DNA from: Bradyrhizobium sp. ISRA430
GTDB taxonomy: Bacteria; Pseudomonadota; Alphaproteobacteria; Rhizobiales; Xanthobacteraceae
Assembly (NCBI RefSeq): GCF_029909975.1
Contig: NZ_CP094516.1
Span: 7,108,501-7,172,500 of the forward strand
DNA: 64,000 nt
Reading direction: 5' to 3'
This document shows positions 1-11,500 of the stretch, in pieces. Made by a program: the position numbers and the translations under genes. The notes under the pieces are model-generated. The model worked only from the letters and a program-made list of their open reading frames with translations, had not been told where the DNA came from and did no database searches. The number at the start of each line of letters is the position of its first letter. The stretch's first letter is position 1.

Positions 1-2520
1 TATCTCGAATTCGAGATGGAAACGCTCGATGTCGCGCGGCTCTCGCGTGCGTGGAACCGGCTGGTCGAGCGCCATCCAATGCTGCGGGCGGAAATCACGC
101 CCTCCGGACGGCAGCGTGTACTTCCGCGGGTGCCGGTCTACGAAATGGCTGCGCACCATCTCCGCGACGAGCGCGAACTCGGTCCGCATCTTCGGAAGAT
201 GCGAGCCAGGCTTGCGAATCGCCTCTATGATCTAGGGCGCTGGCCCTTGTTTGCGATCGAAGCGACGATCTGTGCGTACCGTTCAGCCATTGTCCATGTG
301 AGCATGGACTCCTCGATTGCGGACTGGGCTAGCGCCGACATCATCTACCGCGAGTGGCATGCGCTCTATCAACGGCCCGAAATCGAACTGTCGCCGCTCG
401 AAATGACGTTCCGCGACTACTGTTCGCAACTGGCGGTATTTCGCGCGTCGCAAGACGGCCGTCGTCAAGCCAAATACTGGCGCGACAAGCTCGAGGCCTG
501 TCCGAATAGTCCCGACTTGGGCGCAGCGGCGGCGCCGACGGGAACCGGGCCGACGCGCTTCCAGCGCAGCTCGGCCGTCGTCGAGGCGGATGAATGGGCC
601 TCGCTGAAGCAGCGCGCTGCGGCTATCGGCGTGTTTCCGACCAATCTCGTGTTGGCTTGCCTTGCGCAGACGCTTGCGCCGCAGCAGGGCGATGTGCCTT
701 TCGCGATCGTTCAGACACACGCTCACCGGCGTTCGTTCAGCGAGCAGATTGGATCGATCGTCGGGCCGTTCACAAGCACGAGCGTCGTCATCGCTGAGCA
801 GATCACGGGCCGCCCGCTCGAGGACGTTGCCGCGCGTATGAATGCGCAGGCGACCGCGGACCTTCAGAACCGGGACGTGTGTGCAGCCAGCGTTCTGGGC
901 GACATCGCGCGGGAGACGGGCCATCGTCCAAGGCTAGCGGTGGTGTTTACGCCGCGCCTGGGTATTGGCCGGCGCGCCGAGCCGTCGGCCCCGAGCTGGC
1001 TGGACCATGTATCCTACGCAAGGGCGCAGACGCCCGGCATCGCGCTCGAATGCAGGGTGAGCGAGGCTGCCGAGCGCCTTCAGATCTGCTGGGACATTGC
1101 CGAGAGCAGCTTGCCGGTCGATCGAGCGGCGACGCTGTTGGAAGATTTTCGCTTGCGGCTGAAGGCTGCCGCGGCTTCGCCGCGCAGGACCGCTGGCGCT
1201 GTTCCCGAGACGGCTCACTTGACCGCACTGCAGCGCGCCTATCTGGCCGAGGCGGTTCGTGTCGATAAGCGGCCATGGGCCGAGGGGACTGTCTATCAGG
1301 AATTCGAAGTCGGGCATTTTGACCTTGGCCGTTTTCGTCAGGCGCTGCGGCGCCTCACGGACCTGGAGCCCACGCTGACGGCGGAGCTCTCCGAAAAAGG
1401 CGCGTTGCGGCTCAATCGGGAGAGATGCGTTACACTGACTGTCAACGATCTGGTGCTTGCCAGGGACTCTTCGACACGGCTCGCCAACATCCGAACTCGG
1501 ATGCTGGCTACGCAGGCTGCGAACACCCGCATCCGTGCGCAGGTCTCGCTTCTGGGCGGGGCCAGGGCACGCGTTCATCTGGCGGTCGACATGATCATCG
1601 CCGATGGCTTCAGCACCCTGCTTCTCTATGTCAAGCTGTTTCAACTCTATCGACAGGCCCATGTCGATGGGTCTCTCGTGCAAAGCGCGCCGGCGCCAGC
1701 GGCAGGTCGCTCGCCATCGGACCCCGTCCATTGGGAACAGCGCTTCCTAGATGTCCCGCCTGGACCGAGGCTGCCGCGTCCGAAGCCCCATGCAGCCGGC
1801 GGCCTTGATGCGGAGCTTCCGGTGGCGCGTCTGGCGACGGATCTGGATATATGGGAGGGCCTGCGTGAGCGCGCAGCGCAGCGCTCGCTGCTGCCCGACA
1901 GCGTTCTGATCGCTGCCCTGAATCTGGTATTAGCCGGGTGGAATGAGGCTGATCGTGCCTTCAAGACGATCTTGGCGCTGACCTCGAGGCATCTTGTTGC
2001 TCCCGCTGCTCCTTTGGCCATTGCCGATTTCACCGCTCTGTCGTGGGTCTCCGAACCGGTGGGCGAGCGCAGCTTTGCCCAGCGCGCGGCGGAGGTGCAG
2101 GAGCTGATTGCCGCCGATTTGCAGCATCGCGGATCATTTCCGATGGAGGCAATGAGCAGGTTGGGTCAAGGCGCGCTCACCCAGGACAGGTCGCAGCACT
2201 GCGTGGTCTATACGGGCGCACTCAGCGAGCCGCCGCTTCGCTGGCCTCAAAATATCAAGCTCGGATATGGTACAGCGCTGACGCCGGGCGTTGATCTCGA
2301 TTGCTTCGTGCACAATCTGGACGGACGCTTGACCGTTCATTGGGACTATCGGCGCGCCGCAATCGCGGAAGCGGCGATAGCCGCAATGTTCGATGCTTAC
2401 GTCACGCTGCTTGAGCGGCTTGCCACCGACGATCTCGCATGGGGCGCCATCCAGTCCTCCTTCAAGCCCCCCTTTGTGGAAGTGGTTGGCAGGGTTCGGC
2501 AAGGGTGGATGCGGCGATGA
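1..2520 (+). CDS. NRPS subunit, C-terminal part: tandem heterocyclization (Cy-Cy) domains
   Basis: The frame is open from base 1, so the gene starts upstream and only its last ~839 residues are visible. Two condensation-superfamily domains follow each other. Each carries the Cy signature DxxxxDxxS in place of HHxxxDG: DSSIADWAS from visible residue 103 and DMIIADGFS from residue 530. Cy domains couple Cys, Ser or Thr to an upstream acyl group and cyclodehydrate it to a thiazoline or oxazoline. Tandem Cy domains are known in VibF, where condensation and cyclization are divided between the two. No A or PCP domain follows; these are supplied by the next protein, whose start codon overlaps this stop (ATGA). 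Inference: the two proteins act as one split Cy-Cy-A-PCP module. Domain identity is firm; which Cy domain does what is unknown. Confidence 0.93.
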   Translation, partial: YLEFEMETLDVARLSRAWNRLVERHPMLRAEITPSGRQRVLPRVPVYEMAAHHLRDERELGPHLRKMRARLANRLYDLGRWPLFAIEATICAYRSAIVHVSMDSSIADWASADIIYREWHALYQRPEIELSPLEMTFRDYCSQLAVFRASQDGRRQAKYWRDKLEACPNSPDLGAAAAPTGTGPTRFQRSSAVVEADEWASLKQRAAAIGVFPTNLVLACLAQTLAPQQGDVPFAIVQTHAHRRSFSEQIGSIVGPFTSTSVVIAEQITGRPLEDVAARMNAQATADLQNRDVCAASVLGDIARETGHRPRLAVVFTPRLGIGRRAEPSAPSWLDHVSYARAQTPGIALECRVSEAAERLQICWDIAESSLPVDRAATLLEDFRLRLKAAAASPRRTAGAVPETAHLTALQRAYLAEAVRVDKRPWAEGTVYQEFEVGHFDLGRFRQALRRLTDLEPTLTAELSEKGALRLNRERCVTLTVNDLVLARDSSTRLANIRTRMLATQAANTRIRAQVSLLGGARARVHLAVDMIIADGFSTLLLYVKLFQLYRQAHVDGSLVQSAPAPAAGRSPSDPVHWEQRFLDVPPGPRLPRPKPHAAGGLDAELPVARLATDLDIWEGLRERAAQRSLLPDSVLIAALNLVLAGWNEADRAFKTILALTSRHLVAPAAPLAIADFTALSWVSEPVGERSFAQRAAEVQELIAADLQHRGSFPMEAMSRLGQGALTQDRSQHCVVYTGALSEPPLRWPQNIKLGYGTALTPGVDLDCFVHNLDGRLTVHWDYRRAAIAEAAIAAMFDAYVTLLERLATDDLAWGAIQSSFKPPFVEVVGRVRQGWMRR

Positions 2521-5500
2521 CAGAGGCGGAAGTTGTCAGCACCGACGAAGCGCCGGTCAAGCGGATGCTGATGAAATGGAATGACACGGCCCGCCCCTAT
2601 GCCGGTGACGTGCGCCTGGAGAGTCTGATAGAAGCCCGGGCAGCGTCCCACCCCCACGACATCGCCGCCGTGTCCGAAGATGGCGAGCTTACATTCGCCA
2701 GCCTGGACCGGCTTGCAAACAAGCTCGCAAATCACCTGCTTGCGGCAGGTGTCGGCAGGGGCGACTATGTCATCATTTGCCTCGAGCGAACCAACGCTTT
2801 CCTGGTTAGCGTTCTGGCCGTGCTGAAGACGGGCGCAGCGTTCATTCCGATCGAGATCGAAGAGCCGCCGTCCCGGATTGCCGAAATTGCCACCGCCGAT
2901 GGGGTGGCCTTTGCAGTAATTGAGCAGGGCGTTGCCGGCTCTTTCGAGGCGCTGGGACTCTACACGATCGTTGTGGACCTACAGCAGCTTGAGCAATCGC
3001 AGCTTTCGGAAGCGCGACCGCGCGCAAGCCTGACGTCCGGCGATCCCGCTTATGGAATCCCGACATCGGGCAGCAGCGGCGTGCCCAAGATCGTGGTCGT
3101 TGCGCATAGACCCCTGGTCAATCTCATTGAATGGACCGCCCTGACCTTCGGAATAGGTCCTGGGGACACTGGCCTATGGGTCAGCCCCGCCTCCTTTGAC
3201 CTTTCGATTTTCGATCTGTTGGGCTTGCCTGCGCTCGGCGCGAGCGTTCGAATCGTGCCGCGTGACAAACGGAAGGATCCCATCGCCTGCGCCGAGATGC
3301 TGCAGCGCGAGCCGATCAGTTTCTGGAACTCGACGCCGGCCTTACTGCAAACACTCGTTCCATTTCTTCTCCAGCAAGATGGTGCGAGCAGCATCTGCAA
3401 ACTGAGGCTGGTGTTCCTCAGCGGCGACTGGATACCCTTGAGCCTGCCCGAGCAGTTGCGCTCGGCCCTCCCCAAGGCACAGGTCGTCTCGCTCGGGGGC
3501 GCGACCGAGGCGACGATATGGTCGAACTACTTTCCGGTTCGCGACATCGACCCGACATGGACGAGCATTCCGTACGGGCGGCCGATCCAGAATGCCCGCT
3601 ATTACATTCTCGGAGAGGATCTCGCGGTGTGCGACGTCAATGTCGCCGGCGAGCTCTATATCGCCGGCGATTGCCTGGCAGAGGGCTATCTCGGCGATGC
3701 CGAACTGACCGCGTCCCGTTTCGTTCCGGACCCGTTCGCCGGCGGTGCCGAGCGCATGTATCGCACCGGCGATGCCGCGCGCTGGTGGCCTGATGGCATG
3801 ATCGAATTGTTAGGGCGGCTCGACAACCAGATCAATGTCCGTGGCTATCGCGTCGACCTTGGCGAGGTCGAGGCTGCGCTGCGGCGATGCGGCCTGTCGC
3901 AGGCCGTGGCCGTCGCAGTTCAGGGAACGGCTGGCACCAGTCGTATCGTCGCGGCCGGAGTGCCACGACAGCAGACTTCTGCAAATCCGACCGAGTTGCG
4001 CGCCGCACTGACGCGTCTGCTGCCGACCTACATGATTCCCGACAACATCCGGCTGATCGAATCGATTCCGTTGACGGTCAACGGCAAGCTCGATCGCCGG
4101 GCAGTCGCGCGGCTGTTTGCCGATTCCGAACCGTCTCTACCGGATCATGATCGTAGCGCCGCTGCGGCGCGCAGCACCCTCACGGCCGCGACGCTTGACG
4201 TGTTTCTCCGCGGCGAGATCAAGACGCTGCGACCGGACCTTCCGGACCACGTTGCAGGCGATCGTCCGCTCGGCGAAATCGGGCTGGGGTCTCTCGAATT
4301 TGCGCTGCTCTCGGGGCGCCTGTTCACGGTGTTCGGAATCCGGATGAGTCCGGTCGAATTCTACCGGGGTGGAACGCTGTCCGCGGTGGCAGCGATTGCG
4401 AGCGCGCTGGCGCCCGAGCCGGTCGTAGCGCCTCCGACTGCATCCGATCCGATCAAGGCAGAAGCGGTCGGCACGGATCGAATAGCAGGCGCTGTTGCGA
4501 TCGTCGGCATGAGCTGCCGCGTCGCCGGCCTGGAGAATCTTCACGAGTTCTGGGAAGCCGTTCGGTCCGGCCGCGACTGCCTGACGGCCTCGTCCGAGGT
4601 TGGTGGACGGCCGCAGCAGCGCGGTCGCGCCGGACGGGGCGGCTTCCTGAAGCATATCGCCGCATTCGACGCCAAGTTCTTTGGCATCACCCCGCGCGAG
4701 GCAGAAGTGATGGATCCGCGCCAGCGGTTGCTGCTCGAGTCCGCGTGGACGGCAATCGAACATGCGGGCGAGGATCCGAGCGCGCTGGCGGGCTCACGCA
4801 CCGGCGTGTTCGTGGGCGCAACCGGCGATGACTTCTCGAGGCTCGCCCACCGGGACAGCGACAATTTGACCGGGCACACTCTGACCGGTATCGCCCCCTC
4901 GTTATTGGCTAACCGGATCTCCTTTGCATTCGACCTTCGGGGGCCGAGCGAGGTGGTGGACACCGCCTGTTCGAGCTCCCTCGTCGCTCTTCATCGGGCG
5001 GTCCGCGCGATCGCGAGCGGCGATTGCGAGGCGGCGATTGTCGGCGGTGTCAGCCTGATGCTGGACGACGCGACCGATCTTTCGCTCCAGCGCCTCGGCA
5101 TGCTCTCCCCGGACGGGGCCTGCAAGACATTCGATGCGAACGCCAACGGATACGCGCGCGGCGAGGGCGTTGCGGTCATCTACCTAAAGCGGGTCGATGC
5201 TGCTCAGGCGCGGGCCAACTGCATCTACGGGATCGTTCTCGGCTCGGCCGTCAACCATAATGGCCGCAGCGCGTCGCTGACGGCTCCCACGCCGGAAGCC
5301 CAGAAGGACGTCATCGTTCAGGCGTACCGTCAGGCCGCCATCGATCCGCGAACCGTCGGGCTCATCGAAGCGCACGGCACGGGCACCGTTCTCGGTGATC
5401 CAATCGAGACGCGCGCGCTGGTCGACGCGTTTGCCGAGCTCTATCGGGAGCATGGGCTCGAAGGCGGCGAACGGCACTGCGCGCTGAGCGCCGTCAAGGC

Positions 5501-8500
5501 GAATGTCGGCCATCTCGAAGCCGCTGCCGGATTGGTCGGTCTTGTGAAGGCTGTTCTTGCCGCGCGTTTCTCCGTGGTGCCGCCTATTGCGCATTTCAAG
5601 CGGTTGAACGGCTACATCGATCTTGCAGGCTCGCCGTTCTATATCGCAGGTGACGGCGGCACCTGGCCGGTCAAGGCGGCCGATCCCGACACGCCCCGGC
5701 GAGCGGGCGTCAGCTCTTTCGGCTTCGGCGGGACCAATGTGCACGTCGTGCTGGAGTGTCCGCCGCCTTCGTCTCCCGCGCCGGTCGATGCGATTCCGCC
5801 ACAAGCAATCTTCGTTTCCGCACAAGATGCCGGAACGCTTCGTGTCTACGCCGAGATCCATGCGAGTTATTTTGCAGAGCTGATCAAGACGGGCATAGGA
5901 AGCGGTCGGCTGATCGACATCGGTTTCACGTCGCTGAGAGGCCGTCCGACTTTCAAGCATCGGCTGGTATGCATCGTCGATACCCTCGAACAGGCGTGCG
6001 AGACGTTCCGCAGCATGATCGGCGCTGCAGATCTCGAGCGTGTCTGGAATGCCGCCGAGGGCGCGGAGTGGCTGGCGGAGACAGCGCGTGCCTGGGTGGC
6101 AGGCAAGGCGGCGGATTTGCGTGTCCTGGAGAGCCGCATGGGGTGGGGTGGCGCCAGTCGCACGGCAATCCCGACCTATCCGTTCTTACGCACGGTACAC
6201 TGGCCGGCGTGGGCGCCGCGCGCACCAGAGCGAGCCAAGGGAAAGGGACAATCCGAGGCCGCGCTGGCGCCGTTCGCGGCGCTGATAGCCGACCACAGGA
6301 TCGAAGGGCGCGTCCTGATTCCCGGCGCCGTTTTCATCCATTTGCTGGCGGACCTGACCCGCTGGTTGACCGGAGCGGACGCGATCAGGCTCGAGCGTAT
6401 CAAGTTCCTTGGCAACATCGCCTCCGATGACGTTCCGGCAGCCTTGAACCTGAGATGGGAAGAGAACGAGAGCGGCTACACATTGGCGGTGCGCGCCAAA
6501 GCCGACGGCCCACCGCTGTGCCAAGCCGTTGGCGCAGAGGCCAAACCGAACTCTGTCGAATATGCGCTTCCGACTCTGCCGCCGATCCTTTGCCGGGCCG
6601 AAACCGTCTACGCGAGCCTGCGCGCCCATCAGGTCGAGCTCGGCCCGACGCTGCGCGCCGTCCTGAAAGCGTCATGCGACCGGGAGCATTGCGTGGCAAC
6701 TCTATCGCTCCCGGCGGCGTCGGCCGCTCCAGCAATCCTGGATGGCGCCTTTCAGGCGGCGCTGTACTGGCAGCTCGAATCCGGTCAGCCGGAGGGCCTG
6801 CCCATTCCCTTGTCAATCGACACGCTCACGATCCATGGGCCACTTCCGCAGAGCGCGACGGCGATCGTTTCCGCTGCTGACGGCGGCGAGGCTGCACCCC
6901 GCATCACCAATCTCACGCTGCTCGACAGGGATGGACGCTGTTGTGTCCGGGTCGAAGGCTTTGCCGCGGTGCTCCGCTCTGCAGCCCCGAAGCCCGTCGT
7001 GTTTGCCAAAACACTCGGCAATGTGTCGCTGGTGCTTTCCCCATTGGAACGGGAGGTCCGGTCGGACGTGCCCTTGCTTGTGTGTGGCTGCGGCGGATTG
7101 GCCGACCGCCTGAAGGCGCGTGGCGTGGCGACGCGCTACCAACCATTGGACGACGCCACGACAAAGGAAGGCGATTGGGCGCGCCTGCTGGGCGGCCTGG
7201 AGGGCGATCGCGATCACGCGGCGCTGACCATCATCCTCGAGACCGGTCTGGCCAGCTGGAACATTGACCTTGCGAGGCTCGCCGCGCTTGCCAGGGCGAT
7301 CGCGCGAAGGCGAGAGCGTAGCCCAGTGCAGCTGCTCGCAGCACGATTGGTGGCGTCCGACGGCGACCAGGACAGGTCGATCGAAGCTGCCATCGGGGCA
7401 TTCGCTCGCTGCCTTCGGATAGAAGAGCCGACGCTGATGGTTTCCGTCGTAGGGCTTCGCACCCCGCGGGGCGGCGATTGGTCGGATCCGGATGTTGCCA
7501 ACGCTGTTCTGCGTGTCGTTTCGAGCCCATCGCTACCGCCGGAAGTCGTGGTCGATTGCCGGGACGGCCAGCTCCTCATCCCTTGTGTCGAGCGGATCGA
7601 GCCGGCGGCATTGTCGCAGTCTCCGTTCCGCCCCGGCGCCGTCTATGTCGTGACCGGCGGTCTCGGGGGCCTGGGTCGCCTGATCGCGCGCGACCTCGCC
7701 GGCCGCTTTGGCGCCCGGCTGATGCTATGCGGCCGCTCATCGCGCGAGCAGGCTGAGCCGCGGCTCGCGTCGCTGCGTCGTCCCGGCGCAGAGATCGAAT
7801 ACCTGCAGGCGGATGTGACGGTTCGCGACGAGGTGCGGACGCTGATCGATCGCACGCGTTCCCGCTTTGGCCGCATCGACGGCGTCTTCCACGTCGCCGG
7901 CGTTCTGCGGGACGGACTGGTCTTGCGGCTGGCTGCGGACGATCTTGCCAATGTCGTGCGCCCGAAGCTGCTCGGCGCCCGATATCTCGACCTCGAAACA
8001 CGGGACGATGCGCTGGACTTCTTTGTGTTGTTTTCGTCACTGGCGGCGAGCATCGGTAACGCCGGTCAAAGTGGCTATGCCTTCGCCAACGCTTGGCTCG
8101 AAGGCTTCGCGGGCCTCCGCGCGGCGATGGTGCGCAAAGGCCAGCGCAGCGGACGCACCCTCGCCGTCGGCTGGGGGCCGTGGCGTGACGGAGGCATGAA
8201 AATCCCGCCGCGCATGCTTGATCGCCTCAGGGAGCGCGAGGGGCTCGGTGAACTCCAGACCGCGACAGGCCTCGCCGCTCTCGAATGGGCGCTCATGGCC
8301 GATAGAGAAAATTTGCTCGTCGTCGGCGGTGATGCCGAAGCGCTCGGCAAGTGGGTTCCGCAGCGCTTCCGGTCGGCGATGCCGGAGTCCACTGCAGAAC
8401 TTGCCAAAGGCGGGGCTGAAACGATGCGCAACGAAGAGCTTTATAGCAACGCCAAGACCGCAATAGTCGACGCGATTGCCGCTGAGTCCAAACTGCGTCC

Positions 8501-11500
8501 CGACGAGATCAACGCCGACGCCCGCTTTGAGGAATACGGCATCGACTCCGTCATCATCATGGCCGTCACCGAACGGCTGGAGCGCACCTTCGGGCTTCTG
8601 CCAAAGACCTTGTTCTTCGAACACCAGACCGTGCAGTCGCTGTGCGAGCATTTGGCGGAGAATTACCCGGACAAGCTTGCTCCGCCGCGTAACGAAGCGG
8701 ACGGGGCGTCTTCCCGAAGCCATCGCAATTCCTCGCAGTCCGCCCGCCTGACCGAGGATCAGGCGAAGGCGAAGCTCGCCCGTCCAGCACCGGTCGATAA
8801 CGACGATATTGCCATTATCGGCATGAGCGGACGCTTTCCGGACGCCGATGATTTGGACGGGTTCTGGCGAAATCTTCGGGAAGGACGGGATTCCGTTTCG
8901 GAAGTGCCGGCTGACCGATGGGACCACCGGCTTGTCGTGTCGCCGGGCGACGCCAGCGTCGGCCCCGCTTCCGGCTTCCGATGGGGCGCCTTCATCCAGG
9001 ATGCCTTCGCGTTCGATCCGATGTTCTTCCGGATGTCCAAGCGCGAAGCCGACATGATCGATCCGCAGGAACGTCTGTTCCTCATGAGCGCCTACCACTG
9101 TCTGGAGGACGCGGGATATCCGTCGTCTTCGGTCGCCGGCTCCGAGATCGGCGTCTTCGCCGGCGTGATGTGGGGACAATACGAGATGTGGGGACTCGAG
9201 AAGGGGGATGCCGCCTCCTCCTATGGCTCGATCGCCAATCGCGTGTCGTATTCCTTTGACCTCAAGGGGCCGAGCCTCGCGGTCGACAGCATGTGTTCGT
9301 CGTCGCTTACGGCGATCCACCTCGCTTGCGCAAGCCTGCGCAGCGGCGAGTCCACGGCGGCACTCGCCGGCGGCGTCAACGTCAATGCGCATCCGAGCAA
9401 GCACTTGTTCCTGTGCAAGCGCCATTTTGCCGCGACCGACGGCCGCTGTCACGCGTTCGGTGCCGGCGGCGATGGCTATGTCGCGGGCGAGGGTGTCGGC
9501 GTAATCATGCTGAAGCTCCGGTCGGCGGCCGAGCGCGACGGCGATCGTATCCTGGGGCTGATCCGTGCCACCGCGATCAATCACGACGGCCGCACCAGCG
9601 GCTACACCGTGCCGAACCCGAAGGCGCAGACAAGCGTGGTGCGCACCGCATTGAGCAGGGCCGGAATAGAACCGGTCAGCCTCAGCTATGTCGAGGCCCA
9701 TGGCACCGGGACCTCGCTCGGCGATCCGATTGAGGTGTCGGCGCTTGCGGCGGCGCTGCAGCCATGGGACGAAGCGGACAGGCAATGCGCCATCGGTTCG
9801 GTGAAGTCGAACATCGGTCACGCGGAATCGGCGGCCGGGATCGCCGGCGTCATCAAGGTTCTGCTGCAGATGCACCACAAGTCGCTGGTGCCGTCGATTC
9901 ACTCGAATCCTCCGAACCCCAACATCGCCTTCGAGAGCACGCCGTTTCGGGTGCAGCGCGAGCTTGCGCCCTGGCCCGCACGACATGCGGTGCCGCGCCG
10001 GGCCGGAGTCAGCAGCTTCGGCGCGGGAGGCGCAAACGCCCATGTCATCCTTGAGGAGTGGATAGGGACGCGAGGGATCGTCGATGCGTCCGGCGACGAA
10101 GCCCATCTTGTGCCACTGTCGGCTGCCAGCGAGGAGCGGCTGCTGGAATGTGTTCGCATGCTGCTCGGGGCGCTGGAGCAGGCACCGCTCGACCCGGCAA
10201 AGGAGGATCCCTCTCCGCGGGTGGCCGTGTCCGCCGCAAATCGTGAAACCGTCATTCTCGACGTCATATCGAAGACATTGTCGCTCGATCGCCGCTTCCT
10301 GAACGCCGATGACCGCTTCGATGAATTCGGCCTGTCGGAGCCCGCCGCCGCGACCCTCGAAGCAAATATCGCCGACGCGCTTGGTGTCGCGCTCGATGAG
10401 GTTCGCCTGGCCGACTGGGCCGATCCGGCAGAGCTTGCACGGCAACTCGACCGCGCAAAGTCCCCCGCGCGCGAGCAGCTTCCGGATATTGCCGATATAG
10501 CCTACACCCTGCAGACGGGGCGTGACGCGATGCGCTCGCGTCTTGCCTTCGTCGCGCGCTCGCGGAAAGAGCTCGTCGAGCTGCTCCGCAAGGCGCTTCT
10601 CGAGCGCGCCGAAGACCCGCGGATATGGCAAGGAACGGTGGCCAGGGCGCGGGAGCGGACGGAGGGCGGCACCGAGCAGGTCTTCCTGCGCAATCTGATC
10701 CGCAATCGCCGCCTGGAGAAGCTGGCGCGGCTCTGGTGCGAGGGAGCGGACATCGACTGGACGGCGCTTTACGGACGGGGCACGCGCCGGCGCCTGTCGT
10801 TGCCTGGCTATCCCTTCGCCAAGCTCATCTGCCGCGTTGCGGAGCCGACCACGCTGGTTCGCGGCAAGGCCGGCGCCCTGGACCCGTTGATCGACGCCAT
10901 CGACCCGGAGAAGAGCATCAATAGCGGTCTCACCTTCCGCAAATCGCTCTCCGGCAGCGTGCCTGGCGTAAAGGACTGCATCGCGGACGGGAAGCCGTCG
11001 CTCAGTCCTGCTTGCATGCTCGCAACGGCGATGGCGGCGGCACGGCTGAGCGGCATTTCCAAGACCCATAGTCTGAGTGATGCGAGCTGGACGGGCGCCC
11101 CTCCGCTGAGTGCCGATGTCCGTGACATGCTCGTCGAACTGATTCCAGGCGAGGCCGGAATCTATGACATCAGGGCCCGCCTCGACGGGAATCAGGCTGA
11201 GCCCTGCTTCACCGCGGTCATGCGGCCGCAAGCCAATGATGAGGCCGAAGCGGACTGGCGGCCGACCGGGCAAGATTCGTCTATATCGCCTATCGAGCCG
11301 GCCGGCGGCAATTCGGCGGAGGAGAACGAGGGCCTGCAGCTGATGGACCTGCTGCAGCAGGGCTTGCGGGCTGCTGCATCGGCCAGGCAAGAAACCGGGC
11401 CTTTCTCCGGCGCGCGATTCGAGCGGCTGACCCTGCATGGAAAGCTGCCGCGCAAGGGACGGATCGTGGTCGGACCGTGGAAGGGCGCACAGCGCTTGCT

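Noticed and set aside
283..1731. Several long minus-strand frames across the Cy domains
   Set aside because: Antisense shadows of the NRPS gene with no domain or ribosome-binding site.
5760..6250. Possible acyltransferase domain between KS1 and DH1
   Set aside because: The segment is too short and has no GHSxG motif; it is the usual post-KS linker ending in a YPFLRTVHW-like motif, as in trans-AT enzymes.
8037..11438. 1133-codon open frame on the minus strand
   Set aside because: It lies wholly antisense to KS2 and neighbouring PKS domains; long antisense frames are expected from GC-rich third positions, and its sequence is Arg/His-rich without any domain.
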